From: Elusimicrobia bacterium HGW-Elusimicrobia-2
Lineage (GTDB): Bacteria; CG03
Direction: 5' to 3'
DNA: 42,339 nucleotides
NCBI GenBank assembly: GCA_002841685.1
Contig: PHAM01000006.1
Location: 1 to 42,339 of the forward strand
The notes under the pieces are model-generated. The model had not been told where the DNA came from, searched no databases, and saw only the letters and a program-made list of their open reading frames with translations. How positions within the stretch are numbered: the first letter of the stretch is position 1; each line of letters starts with the position of its first letter. The translations under genes were made by a program, and so were the position numbers. Of this stretch, positions 16,080 to 23,425 are shown piece by piece.

Positions 16080-16256
16080 AATACAACTCCGACGAAGAAC
16101 TGGATTCCTGCTCCCTGCTTTTGCGGGGACAAGTTTCGCAGAGCCTGCCCCTGTGAAAACAGGGGAATGACAAAGTCAGAAAGTTTATATCGTCGATACT
16201 GGATTGCCCGATTAAATCGGGCAATGACAATTTGGGGCTTTTTAGAGCAGACTCAT
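16030..16256. mobile_element. MITE-like non-coding element with 19-bp terminal inverted repeats
   Basis: The left end ATGAGTCCGCTCTAAAAAG (16030-16048) is the reverse complement of the right end CTTTTTAGAGCAGACTCAT (16238-16256) apart from one base. The 227-bp element encodes no transposase and is filled with nested palindromes, including TGTCATT near the left and AATGACA near the right. I cannot see an unambiguous target-site duplication. It sits between two broken gene pieces and a promoter-like sequence, as expected for a small mobile element of the MITE type, but only copies elsewhere in the genome would prove mobility. Confidence 0.65.
16051..16229. repeat. Three REP-like palindromic units, the first inverted
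   Basis: Unit 1 (16051-16075) runs GTCATTCCC...GGGGAATCCA. Unit 2 (16101-16171) runs TGGATTCC...GGGGAATGACA and contains the stem CCCCTGT-gaaa-ACAGGGG (16148-16165). Unit 3 (16200-16229) runs TGGATTGCCC...GGGCAATGACA with the perfect 9-bp stem TTGCCCGAT-taa-ATCGGGCAA (16204-16224). All share TGGATT and AATGACA ends, unit 1 in inverse orientation. Repeats with this look are dispersed through many bacterial genomes. Here they lie inside the larger inverted-repeat element. Confidence 0.75.
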
Positions 16257-16295
16257 GAAATGATAAGTCTGTAGGTGGAACGGCTTGAATAAAAT

Positions 16296-16324
16296 ATGAT
16301 ATAAGACACGTCAAACCATATAAT
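16296..16324 (+). promoter_or_regulatory. Candidate sigma70-type promoter for the 16430-23425 gene run
   Basis: ATGATA (16296-16301, 4/6 match) and a perfect TATAAT (16319-16324) are separated by 17 bases. Transcription would begin near 16331, giving a leader of about 100 bases that contains a CCCGC-ct-GCGGG hairpin (16332-16343). It lies just outside the MITE-like element, so the insertion may have reshaped the upstream control region. The remainder of 16257-16429 shows nothing else. Confidence 0.4.
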
Positions 16325-16429
16325 TAACCGGCCCGCCTGCGGGAAAATGTGATAGTTGTGTAATATTTGCTATACTTCACGGTAGGAAAAGAGATAAGTG
16401 AAAAGAATCATTTTATTGAACAAATAGTT

Positions 16430-17908
16430 ATGAACATATTGTTTATTGTTAAGGCGATAGATTTTATCGACCCGCAGGGGATAATGCAGCTTTCGGCGCT
16501 GGCTAAAGCGAAGGGGCACGGCACGTTTCTGGGCATATTGGACAGGGATGATATTATGCGGAAAATCAGGGAAGTCGATCCGCGGGTTATTGCTTACAGC
16601 GCAACAACAGGAGAGCACAAATACTATTTGGAAATAAACAAGGAAATAAAAAAACAGTTTGATGTTTTCACTATAATGGGCGGCCCTCATGTCACGTTCA
16701 ATCCTGAATGTGTTGACAACAGTACGCTTGACGCCATTTGTGTCGGTGAGGGAGACGAGGCGTTTGTTGAAGTGATAGAGGCTATAGAAAACGGGAAGGA
16801 TATTTCACACATTGAAAATATACACACAAAAACACAAAAAAACAATGTGCGGAGGCTCTATCCGGATATTGACAAACTGCCTTTTCCCGACAGGAAAATC
16901 TTTTATGACTCGACAGAGATGAAGAATTTTCCGATTAAAAGTTTTATGGTGTCAAGAGGCTGCCCCTATAATTGCAGCTATTGTTTTAATCACGCTTTCC
17001 GGGAAATGTACCGCGGGCAGGGAAAACTTCTCCGCAGAAACAGCGTGGGCAGGGTAATAGATGAAATTCTGGAAGTGAAACGGAATTATCCGCTTCAGGT
17101 TATCAAATTCTATGATGATATTTTTGTCTTTTCCGACGATGAGTGGCTCCGGGATTTCAGCAGAGAATACAAGGAAAAGATAGGTTTGCCGTTTCATTGT
17201 CTTATGCGGGCAAATCTTGTCACGGAGGAAATTGTTAAGCTGCTTAAATCCGCGGGCTGCGTATCAATGAGTATGTCCATAGAGGCGGCAAATCCGCATT
17301 TACGCAATGAAATATTAAAAAGGAATATGACGGACGAGCAGCTGTATAAAGCTTTTGATTTGTGCGTTAAATACGGCATAAAAACATTCGCCAACAGTAT
17401 TATGGGTATACCTTTTTCCACAATTGAGGATGATATAGCGACGCTGGACATGAATATAAAATGCAAAGTTTCTTTAGCGGAATTCCCTATTTATTTCCCG
17501 TATCCCCGGACGGAGCTTGGGGAAATGTGCTGCGAGAAAGGATTGTTTGATGGGAATTATAGTTCGCTTCATATGTCCTACCAGTACCGTTCGCCGTTAA
17601 ACTGCTTTACGGAAAAACATAAAAGTATTCAGAGAAATCTGTCTCTGCTGGGCACGGTGGTTGCGGCGTTTCCTTTTTTGAGAAACCCGGTGGTGAAGTA
17701 TCTTATATACCTGCCGTACAATATTGTTTTTTACTGGCTCTATCTGCTGAGCAAAATCTATGTGGTGAAAACAAAGATATATCCTTTCCGGCTGGCCGCG
17801 GCGGATTTTTTCGGCATGATTAGCAAAAGTGTAAAAGTGGACAAGTTTAAACACGTGGTCAAAAACAAAAAAGATAATCAAAATACGGGGGGCGCTGATT
17901 GTGGATAA
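16430..17908 (+). CDS. Cobalamin-binding-type radical SAM protein
   Basis: Starting at ATG 16430 (MNILFIVKAIDFIDP), this protein has 492 residues. An earlier in-frame TTG at 16367 would add 21 residues unlike the family start. The N-terminal Rossmann domain (GGPHVTFNPE at 84-93, CVGEGDEAFVE at 104-114) is of the B12-binding type, though the classical DxHxxG ligand motif is not evident. The radical SAM cluster is Cys178, Cys182 and Cys185 (SRGCPYNCSYC). Hydrophobic helices near residues 410-450 may bind membrane. It is the first gene of a tightly overlapping run and overlaps the next gene by 8 bases. It probably modifies a lipid-linked sugar or lipid. The exact chemistry is unknown. Confidence 0.82.
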   Translation: MNILFIVKAIDFIDPQGIMQLSALAKAKGHGTFLGILDRDDIMRKIREVDPRVIAYSATTGEHKYYLEINKEIKKQFDVFTIMGGPHVTFNPECVDNSTLDAICVGEGDEAFVEVIEAIENGKDISHIENIHTKTQKNNVRRLYPDIDKLPFPDRKIFYDSTEMKNFPIKSFMVSRGCPYNCSYCFNHAFREMYRGQGKLLRRNSVGRVIDEILEVKRNYPLQVIKFYDDIFVFSDDEWLRDFSREYKEKIGLPFHCLMRANLVTEEIVKLLKSAGCVSMSMSIEAANPHLRNEILKRNMTDEQLYKAFDLCVKYGIKTFANSIMGIPFSTIEDDIATLDMNIKCKVSLAEFPIYFPYPRTELGEMCCEKGLFDGNYSSLHMSYQYRSPLNCFTEKHKSIQRNLSLLGTVVAAFPFLRNPVVKYLIYLPYNIVFYWLYLLSKIYVVKTKIYPFRLAAADFFGMISKSVKVDKFKHVVKNKKDNQNTGGADCG

Positions 17909-18983
17909 ATTCAGAGTTGACGACCAAAAAATATTTTATTTCCCGGATAGGATAGCGCAATGGATGGAAGCCGGAAACAAATGGGAAAAGCTGAAAAAAG
18001 TGTACCCGATATACATGGAGGTGTCTCCTTCCGCAAGCTGTAATCACCGATGTATTTTTTGCGCGTTGGATTATCTGGGATTTAAAAAAAAGTTTCTGGA
18101 TTTCGGCGCCTATCTGCGTTTTGTTAAAGCAGCCTCGCGAAAAGGCGTAAAAAGCATTATGTTCGGCGGCGAGGGTGAACCGCTGATGCACCCGCGTATC
18201 GGGGAAATGATCACCGAAACAAAGGGGCATGGAATAGATGTCGCCTTTACCACCAACGGTTCGCTGATGACTCCCGGTTTTTTAGATGCCAATATGTCTG
18301 ATATCAGCTGGTTTAAAATCAGTTTGGACGCAGCCTCTGCAGAGACCCATGTTAAAATACATAGGACTAACAAGAAGGATTTCCATAAAATAATTAGCAA
18401 CATAAAATACGCGGTAGCCTTAAAAAAGAAAAAGAAATATAACTGTTCTATAGGTGTTCAATTGCTTTTGTTAAAGCAAAATTATAAAGAAGTATTGTGT
18501 TTGGCCGAAACTGTTAAAAAAATTGGGATTGATTATTTTGTTGTCAAGCCGTATTCTCAGGGGCTATACAGCAGAAACAAACTGAAAATAGATTACAAAA
18601 AATTTAAATATTTAGAAAATCAGATAAATAAACTCTCCAACAGAAAATTCAGCTCGGTCTTTAGGGGACAGGCATTTGAAACAGCAATAGCCAAGGGTAC
18701 TGACTATAAATATTGTCATTCTGTGCCGTTTTTTTGGGCATATATAATGGCGAACGGAGATGTGCACACCTGTAGTGCTTTTTTAGGCAATAAAAAATTT
18801 ATCGCAGGAAATATAAAACATCAGGATTTTGATGTGATATGGGAAGGTAAAAAAAGAATGCTTAACTGGAAAATGCTGAAAAAAATGTCAATAAATTCCT
18901 GTAGACGGAATTGCCGGATGGATAAAGTTAATAACTATCTTGATAAAATACTCAATCCGGTGCCGAATCACACTTTTATATGA
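17901..18983 (+). CDS. Radical SAM/SPASM domain protein
   Basis: This 360-residue protein starts with GTG after a strong GGGGGG ribosome-binding stretch. The radical SAM cluster is Cys47, Cys51 and Cys54 (SASCNHRCIFC), followed by the SAM-binding FGGEGEP at 88-94. The C-terminal third carries Cys272, Cys291, Cys334 and Cys338, with YIMANGDVHTC and GNIKHQDFDVIW, which is the SPASM pattern that binds an extra iron-sulfur cluster. SPASM enzymes modify peptides or oxidise sugars and alcohols; in this location a sugar dehydrogenase or epimerase role is attractive but unproven. It overlaps the upstream gene by 8 bases and the E1 alpha gene by 4. A partial paralogue of its N-terminus survives at 15539. 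Confidence 0.85.
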   Translation: MDKFRVDDQKIFYFPDRIAQWMEAGNKWEKLKKVYPIYMEVSPSASCNHRCIFCALDYLGFKKKFLDFGAYLRFVKAASRKGVKSIMFGGEGEPLMHPRIGEMITETKGHGIDVAFTTNGSLMTPGFLDANMSDISWFKISLDAASAETHVKIHRTNKKDFHKIISNIKYAVALKKKKKYNCSIGVQLLLLKQNYKEVLCLAETVKKIGIDYFVVKPYSQGLYSRNKLKIDYKKFKYLENQINKLSNRKFSSVFRGQAFETAIAKGTDYKYCHSVPFFWAYIMANGDVHTCSAFLGNKKFIAGNIKHQDFDVIWEGKKRMLNWKMLKKMSINSCRRNCRMDKVNNYLDKILNPVPNHTFI

Positions 18984-19969
18984 TCCAAATGAGCAAGTTT
19001 AAAAAATCTGCTGATCTGGATAATGTTAAAATGGTAGATTTTTACAGGCAAATGCTTTACATACGTATGGTCAGCGTTGCATTGCGTCAATCGGCTTTAA
19101 AGATGGAATTGAAGTGCCCGGTTCATTTTTCTTTCGGCCAGGAAGCTACTGCTGTTGGAGTCGGAATGAATCTAAAGAAAAAGGATGCTATTGTTATTAC
19201 ACATAGGTCACATGCACCCTATTTAGCAAAAGGCGGTGATCTTAAGAAGATGATCGCCGAGATATATAATAAAAAGGATGGTACTTCGGGAGGGATTGGC
19301 GGGTCGATGCATTTGAATTCCCCTGAAAAAAATATTTTCTGTTCCGCTATAGTCAGCGGCGGAATATCCATTGCCGCCGGATTAGCGCTTTCTTTTCGTA
19401 TGAAGAGAAAAAACAATGTGGCAGTCGCATTTTTTGGTGATGGAGCTGTTGAGGAAGGTGGGCTTAGCGAAACTCTTAATTTCGCGGCTTTAAAAAAACT
19501 TCCTATGGTTTTCTTTTGTGAAAACAATATGTACGCCGTGAATTCACATATAAGTGAAACCAAGGCTGTTCATGAAGTGTCCAGAATAGCCCGTGCTTAT
19601 GATTTGCCGGCTATCAGAATTGACGGGAATAACATTTTAGAAGTTTATAAAGCTGTAAAAACCGCAGTTAACAGGGCTCGGAATTCCCGGGGATCTACGT
19701 TTATTGAAGCCACAACTTATAGGTGGCTTGAACATGTTGGGCCCAGATTCGATCATATCTCCGGTTTACGGCCGGAAAAGGAAGTCAGGAAATGGATTTC
19801 GCGGTGTCCTTTGAAATCATATGAAAAATATCTATTGAAGAAAACGATAATAAACAATAAGGAAATAAGTAAATTTAAGGTCAATATAGAGAGGCGGATA
19901 AAGGCCGCATGGGAATATATGGATAGATCTCCATATCCTAAGCTTAAGCAGCTTGAAAAAATAATATGA
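18980..19969 (+). CDS. Thiamine-diphosphate dehydrogenase E1 alpha-like subunit
   Basis: This 329-residue protein matches the alpha subunit of pyruvate/acetoin/branched-chain 2-oxoacid dehydrogenase E1. It has GGIGGSMHLNSPEK at residues 104-117 and the thiamine-diphosphate motif GDG at 153-155 ending ENN at 181-183. It would pair with the beta subunit encoded next. No E2 acyltransferase, E3 or lipoyl domain gene is in the window, so a normal oxidative decarboxylase complex is unlikely here. A carboligation that builds a branched or extended sugar is one possibility. Starts at 18980 (ATGA overlap) or Met4 at 18989 are both possible. It overlaps the beta gene by 4 bases. The fold is certain and the reaction unknown. 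Confidence 0.88.
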   Translation: MIQMSKFKKSADLDNVKMVDFYRQMLYIRMVSVALRQSALKMELKCPVHFSFGQEATAVGVGMNLKKKDAIVITHRSHAPYLAKGGDLKKMIAEIYNKKDGTSGGIGGSMHLNSPEKNIFCSAIVSGGISIAAGLALSFRMKRKNNVAVAFFGDGAVEEGGLSETLNFAALKKLPMVFFCENNMYAVNSHISETKAVHEVSRIARAYDLPAIRIDGNNILEVYKAVKTAVNRARNSRGSTFIEATTYRWLEHVGPRFDHISGLRPEKEVRKWISRCPLKSYEKYLLKKTIINNKEISKFKVNIERRIKAAWEYMDRSPYPKLKQLEKII

Positions 19970-21015
19970 GATTAATATCTTATGCCGAAGCTATAAATGA
20001 AGCTACATTCCAGCTTATGGACAAAAACCCTTCCGTTTTTGTTATGGGGCTTGGTGTAACGGATAAATCGGGGGTTTTTGGCACTACTCTAAAAGCAAGA
20101 GCGAAATTTCCTGATCGGGTAATAGGTTTGCCTATTGCAGAAAACGCCATGACCGGGATCGCGCTAGGGGCCGCAGCGGGTGGTATGAGGCCTATTTTTA
20201 CTCACCAGCGAATGGATTTTTTGCCTATGGCGATGGATCAAATTATTAATCATTTGGCAAAATGGAAATTCAGCATGGGCGGAAAAGGTTCCGCTCCGGT
20301 TGTAATCAGGGCAATTATAGGTCAGGGGGTGGGAGGCGGATGGGGTCAGGCTTGCCAGCATGCCCAGAGTTTGCAGGCTATATTTGCGCACATACCGGGA
20401 TTACAAGTTGTAATGCCGTATACAGCTTTCGATGCTAAAGGTATGCTTATAGCAAGTGTCTGTAATGATGCTCCGGTAATTTTTATTGAACACCGTCATC
20501 TCCATGGATTAAAGGGTGATGTCCCCCGGAAAATGTATGAAGTTCAACTGGGTAAAGCAGCTAAACTAAGAACCGGTAAAGATGTGACCATAGTTGGTTT
20601 ATCCGCTATGAATATAAAAATAAAAATTGCTGTGGATGAGCTTTCCAAATATGGTTTTGATGCGGAATGGATTGATTTGCGGTCTTTGAAACCCTGGGAT
20701 GAGAAAATGATTTTGAAATCAGTCAGAAAAACTAAAAGATTAATAGTCGCAGATACAGGCCATAAAAGTTTCGGAGCGGGATCCGAGATTATCGCAACAC
20801 TAGCTGAGAAATTAGCCGGAAAGTTAAAAGGAGTTAAAAGGATTAGCCTCCCTGATATGCCGGTTCCGGCGGGCCCCACAATTGAGAAAGAATACTATCC
20901 CTGCGCTAATGATATAATTAATGCGGTTTTTGAAATGTACGGGAAAAAACCAGTATCGAATAGAGAATATATGAAAGATTCCGAGCCTGAAGTGGACTTC
21001 AAGGAGGCTTTTTAA
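19966..21015 (+). CDS. Thiamine-diphosphate dehydrogenase E1 beta-like subunit
   Basis: This 349-residue transketolase-type subunit has the conserved thiamine-activating glutamate in LPIAENAMTGIALGAA (Glu59), then GGGWGQACQHAQSLQAI and the PGLQVVMPYT segment. The C-terminal transketolase domain (IVADTGHKSFGAG) is intact. It is about 20 residues longer than usual because of an acidic tail after residue 325 (DSEPEVDFKEAF). With the alpha subunit it should form an alpha2-beta2 enzyme that binds thiamine diphosphate at the interface. The tail may contact a partner other than E2. It is coupled to the alpha gene (ATGA) and to the following GT2-radical SAM fusion gene (TAATG). Confidence 0.88.
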   Translation: MRLISYAEAINEATFQLMDKNPSVFVMGLGVTDKSGVFGTTLKARAKFPDRVIGLPIAENAMTGIALGAAAGGMRPIFTHQRMDFLPMAMDQIINHLAKWKFSMGGKGSAPVVIRAIIGQGVGGGWGQACQHAQSLQAIFAHIPGLQVVMPYTAFDAKGMLIASVCNDAPVIFIEHRHLHGLKGDVPRKMYEVQLGKAAKLRTGKDVTIVGLSAMNIKIKIAVDELSKYGFDAEWIDLRSLKPWDEKMILKSVRKTKRLIVADTGHKSFGAGSEIIATLAEKLAGKLKGVKRISLPDMPVPAGPTIEKEYYPCANDIINAVFEMYGKKPVSNREYMKDSEPEVDFKEAF

Positions 21016-22637
21016 TGGCCAGGCAGTTATTTGTGAAAGAGGTGGTGAGTTTTATTGTTCCAGTCCTAAATGAAGAAAAAAATATTAAAGATACGATTGA
21101 TACTATAGAAAACAATGTCCCATATGAAAAACTGGATTATGAAATTATAATTGTTGATGGCGGCAGTATTGACAGGACGGTTGAAATAGCCAAGTCTTTT
21201 ACCGAAGACAATAAAAAAATTAAGATCTATAGCTGTGGAGGAGTTAAAGGTTTCGGCCATGCTTATAAAATAGGTGTTTCGATGTCCCAAGGGGATTATA
21301 TTATTTTAATCCCGGGAGACAATGAGGTTGCCGGAGAAGCTATACAAGACATACTCAATGAAGTAGGAACGGCAGATATAATTATCCCGTATTTTGTTAA
21401 TCAGAATATACGCTCACTATTCAGGAGGTGTATTTCCCGGACTTTTGTTTGGATTTTAAATATGATTTCCGGTGTTAAATTGCATTACTACAATGGGACG
21501 GTGCTTTACCGCAGCAAAGTCTTGAAAGGATACAATATACGCACATCAGGTTTTGCTTATCAGGCGGAGAGCTTGATTAACCTTATAAAAGCAGGCTTCA
21601 CTTATAAGGAAGTGGCAACAAAAATCCAGCAGCGCAGCAGCGGTAAGACAAAGATTTTTTCTTTTTCCAATATTACCAGTGTAATGGGGTTTTTAATTTC
21701 TGTTTACTGTCAGCAGATATCGGGCAAATTGTTTAAAAAAACTAATTATTTTTCTAAGACCAATGATTTTAGAAAAAATGGATTAAGTGAGATAAGTGTT
21801 CCTGACGAAATCAATTATATCGCTGTTTTTCTGACATTTAATTGTAATTTAAAGTGCGGTTACTGTATTAACAATTATGAAAAGGGTATATTGAAGAAAG
21901 GAAACATCTCGGGCGAACAATGGGTTCGTGGTTTAAACAGGTTAAAGTTGCGTCATAATTTACCTGTCACACTGCAGGGGGGGGAACCCACATTACATAA
22001 GGATTTTTATTATATAATTGAAAATTTAAAACCGGAAATAGAAATAGACATATTGACGAATTTACAATTTGATGCAGATAAATTCATTTCTAAGGTTCAC
22101 CCTGGCCGTATAAACAGGGATTCAAAATTTCATTCTATAAGAGCAAGTTATCATCCATCAATGATGGATATTGATGAAACAATCGTTAAGGTTTCCAAAC
22201 TGCAGGAAGCCGGTTTCAATATTTGTCTTTCATCTGTAGCGCACCCGGATAGTAAAGCGGAAATAGCAGAGGCAGTAGAAAAGTCAAAAAGAGCGGGAAT
22301 TACATTTTTTCAAAAAGACTTATTGGGATTTTATAATGGGCAGCTTTATGGTTCATATAAATATCCGGAAGCTGTAATGTGCCAGACCAAAAAAAATGTC
22401 CGTTGCCGTACAGATGAACTTTTAATTGATCCGCGGGGAATTATACATAGATGTACCCGGGATGTTTATATAGACGCTAACCCTATCGGTTATCTGTTGG
22501 ATCCGGATTTTAAAGTTGAGTACAAGTACAGGTATTGTCCTAATTTTGGCTATTGTAACCCCTGTGATATAAAATTGAAAACGAATAGGTTTCTTCAAAA
22601 AGGTCATACAGCAGTTGATATAGATTTCATTGAATGA
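21015..22637 (+). CDS. GT2 glycosyltransferase-radical SAM fusion protein
   Basis: One uninterrupted 540-residue frame contains two enzymes. Residues 8 to about 235 are a GT2 domain of the polyprenyl-phosphate type (SFIVPVLNEEKNI, IIVDGGSIDRT, acidic IPGDNE at 99-104). Residues about 265-530 are a radical SAM domain with Cys277, Cys281 and Cys284 (TFNCNLKCGYC) and QGGEPTLH at 321-328. Its tail has Cys456, Cys464, Cys480, Cys508, Cys514 and Cys517, able to bind an auxiliary cluster. AAGGAGG at 21001-21007 is a near-perfect ribosome-binding site and the ATG overlaps the previous stop. No stop or repeat marks the domain border, so this is not an assembly seam I can detect. It suggests that sugar transfer and radical modification act on one substrate. 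Confidence 0.85.
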   Translation: MARQLFVKEVVSFIVPVLNEEKNIKDTIDTIENNVPYEKLDYEIIIVDGGSIDRTVEIAKSFTEDNKKIKIYSCGGVKGFGHAYKIGVSMSQGDYIILIPGDNEVAGEAIQDILNEVGTADIIIPYFVNQNIRSLFRRCISRTFVWILNMISGVKLHYYNGTVLYRSKVLKGYNIRTSGFAYQAESLINLIKAGFTYKEVATKIQQRSSGKTKIFSFSNITSVMGFLISVYCQQISGKLFKKTNYFSKTNDFRKNGLSEISVPDEINYIAVFLTFNCNLKCGYCINNYEKGILKKGNISGEQWVRGLNRLKLRHNLPVTLQGGEPTLHKDFYYIIENLKPEIEIDILTNLQFDADKFISKVHPGRINRDSKFHSIRASYHPSMMDIDETIVKVSKLQEAGFNICLSSVAHPDSKAEIAEAVEKSKRAGITFFQKDLLGFYNGQLYGSYKYPEAVMCQTKKNVRCRTDELLIDPRGIIHRCTRDVYIDANPIGYLLDPDFKVEYKYRYCPNFGYCNPCDIKLKTNRFLQKGHTAVDIDFIE

Positions 22638-23425
22638 AAAAGTATATTACATTAATTTTACTGGTTGCGCTGGGGATTTTTCTTAATTTTTTTTTAGTAG
22701 AAACTTTTCAGATAAACAGAGAAAAAAATACTTATATGACTGTTTACAGACGTGTAATACTAAACGGTTGGAAGGGATTAACTATAGAGGATAATAGATT
22801 CCCGTATTGGGCTAAAATAGGAAAACCATATGGTATTGCCAATTATTGCGGCGCCGGAGGCGTTTTTTTTGATACAAAAGAACAAGAATCTTCTCAATAT
22901 GTATGTATCAAAACCAAAAAAGGAGCCGGTGTTGAGAAAATTTCTGAATTGTATCATGGCCTGGTAGAATGCTTGAGAGAAGAAGATATAGAAATACCTC
23001 AAAAACTGCATACAGCTAAAACTGCCGCCTATCTGGCACACTATATTGTCAGTATAAACCTGCCATTTTACATTGAAGGGGGTGGGGCTATGGAAAAGAA
23101 AAAAGGGATTTTTAGTATTAAAGATTGGCAAGAGCCGTTTGCCGAAGAACATAGAGCATTTGCCCGTTTTATTAAGAATAAGGGGACAGAGTACCCGGAA
23201 TTGAAAACTGACAAGGTGTTGGATACCTGGCCAGGAGATATAGAAAAATATATTTGGTTTTGCGCCCTCCGCGCTAAAAATTTAGATCTCATTAAGGATT
23301 TTGGCAAATGCGGTTCACAGAGGGATATGGCTATGAAAACAGATATTGTCCTGGAAAATGCTTCCCGGGCAGTACGCACAGTTTGGATGCAGGCATATAA
23401 AGAAAGTCAAAAAGATGATAAGTAA
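22634..23425 (+). CDS. Unrecognised membrane-anchored protein ending the operon
   Basis: This 263-residue protein starts at an ATGA junction with the GT2-radical SAM gene. Residues 1-24 (MKKYITLILLVALGIFLNFF) are a signal peptide or anchor with no lipobox. The remainder is soluble, presumably outside the cytoplasm, with two or three segments rich in aromatic and acidic residues (KDWQEPFAEEHRAF; DTWPGDIEKYIWFCALRA). Cysteines are few (Cys79, Cys93, Cys117 and others). I do not recognise a family. Being last in a coupled operon of unusual sugar enzymes, it may bind or process the modified glycan on the outer face. It overlaps the next GT-C gene by 11 bases. Confidence 0.75.
   Translation: MKKYITLILLVALGIFLNFFLVETFQINREKNTYMTVYRRVILNGWKGLTIEDNRFPYWAKIGKPYGIANYCGAGGVFFDTKEQESSQYVCIKTKKGAGVEKISELYHGLVECLREEDIEIPQKLHTAKTAAYLAHYIVSINLPFYIEGGGAMEKKKGIFSIKDWQEPFAEEHRAFARFIKNKGTEYPELKTDKVLDTWPGDIEKYIWFCALRAKNLDLIKDFGKCGSQRDMAMKTDIVLENASRAVRTVWMQAYKESQKDDK

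Noticed and set aside
16051-16229. CRISPR-like array
   Set aside because: The three repeat units are palindromic, differ in length and orientation, and lack regular spacers or cas genes.
16367-16429. TTG-started extension of the radical SAM gene
   Set aside because: Family members start with a beta strand like MNILFIV, which begins at ATG 16430.
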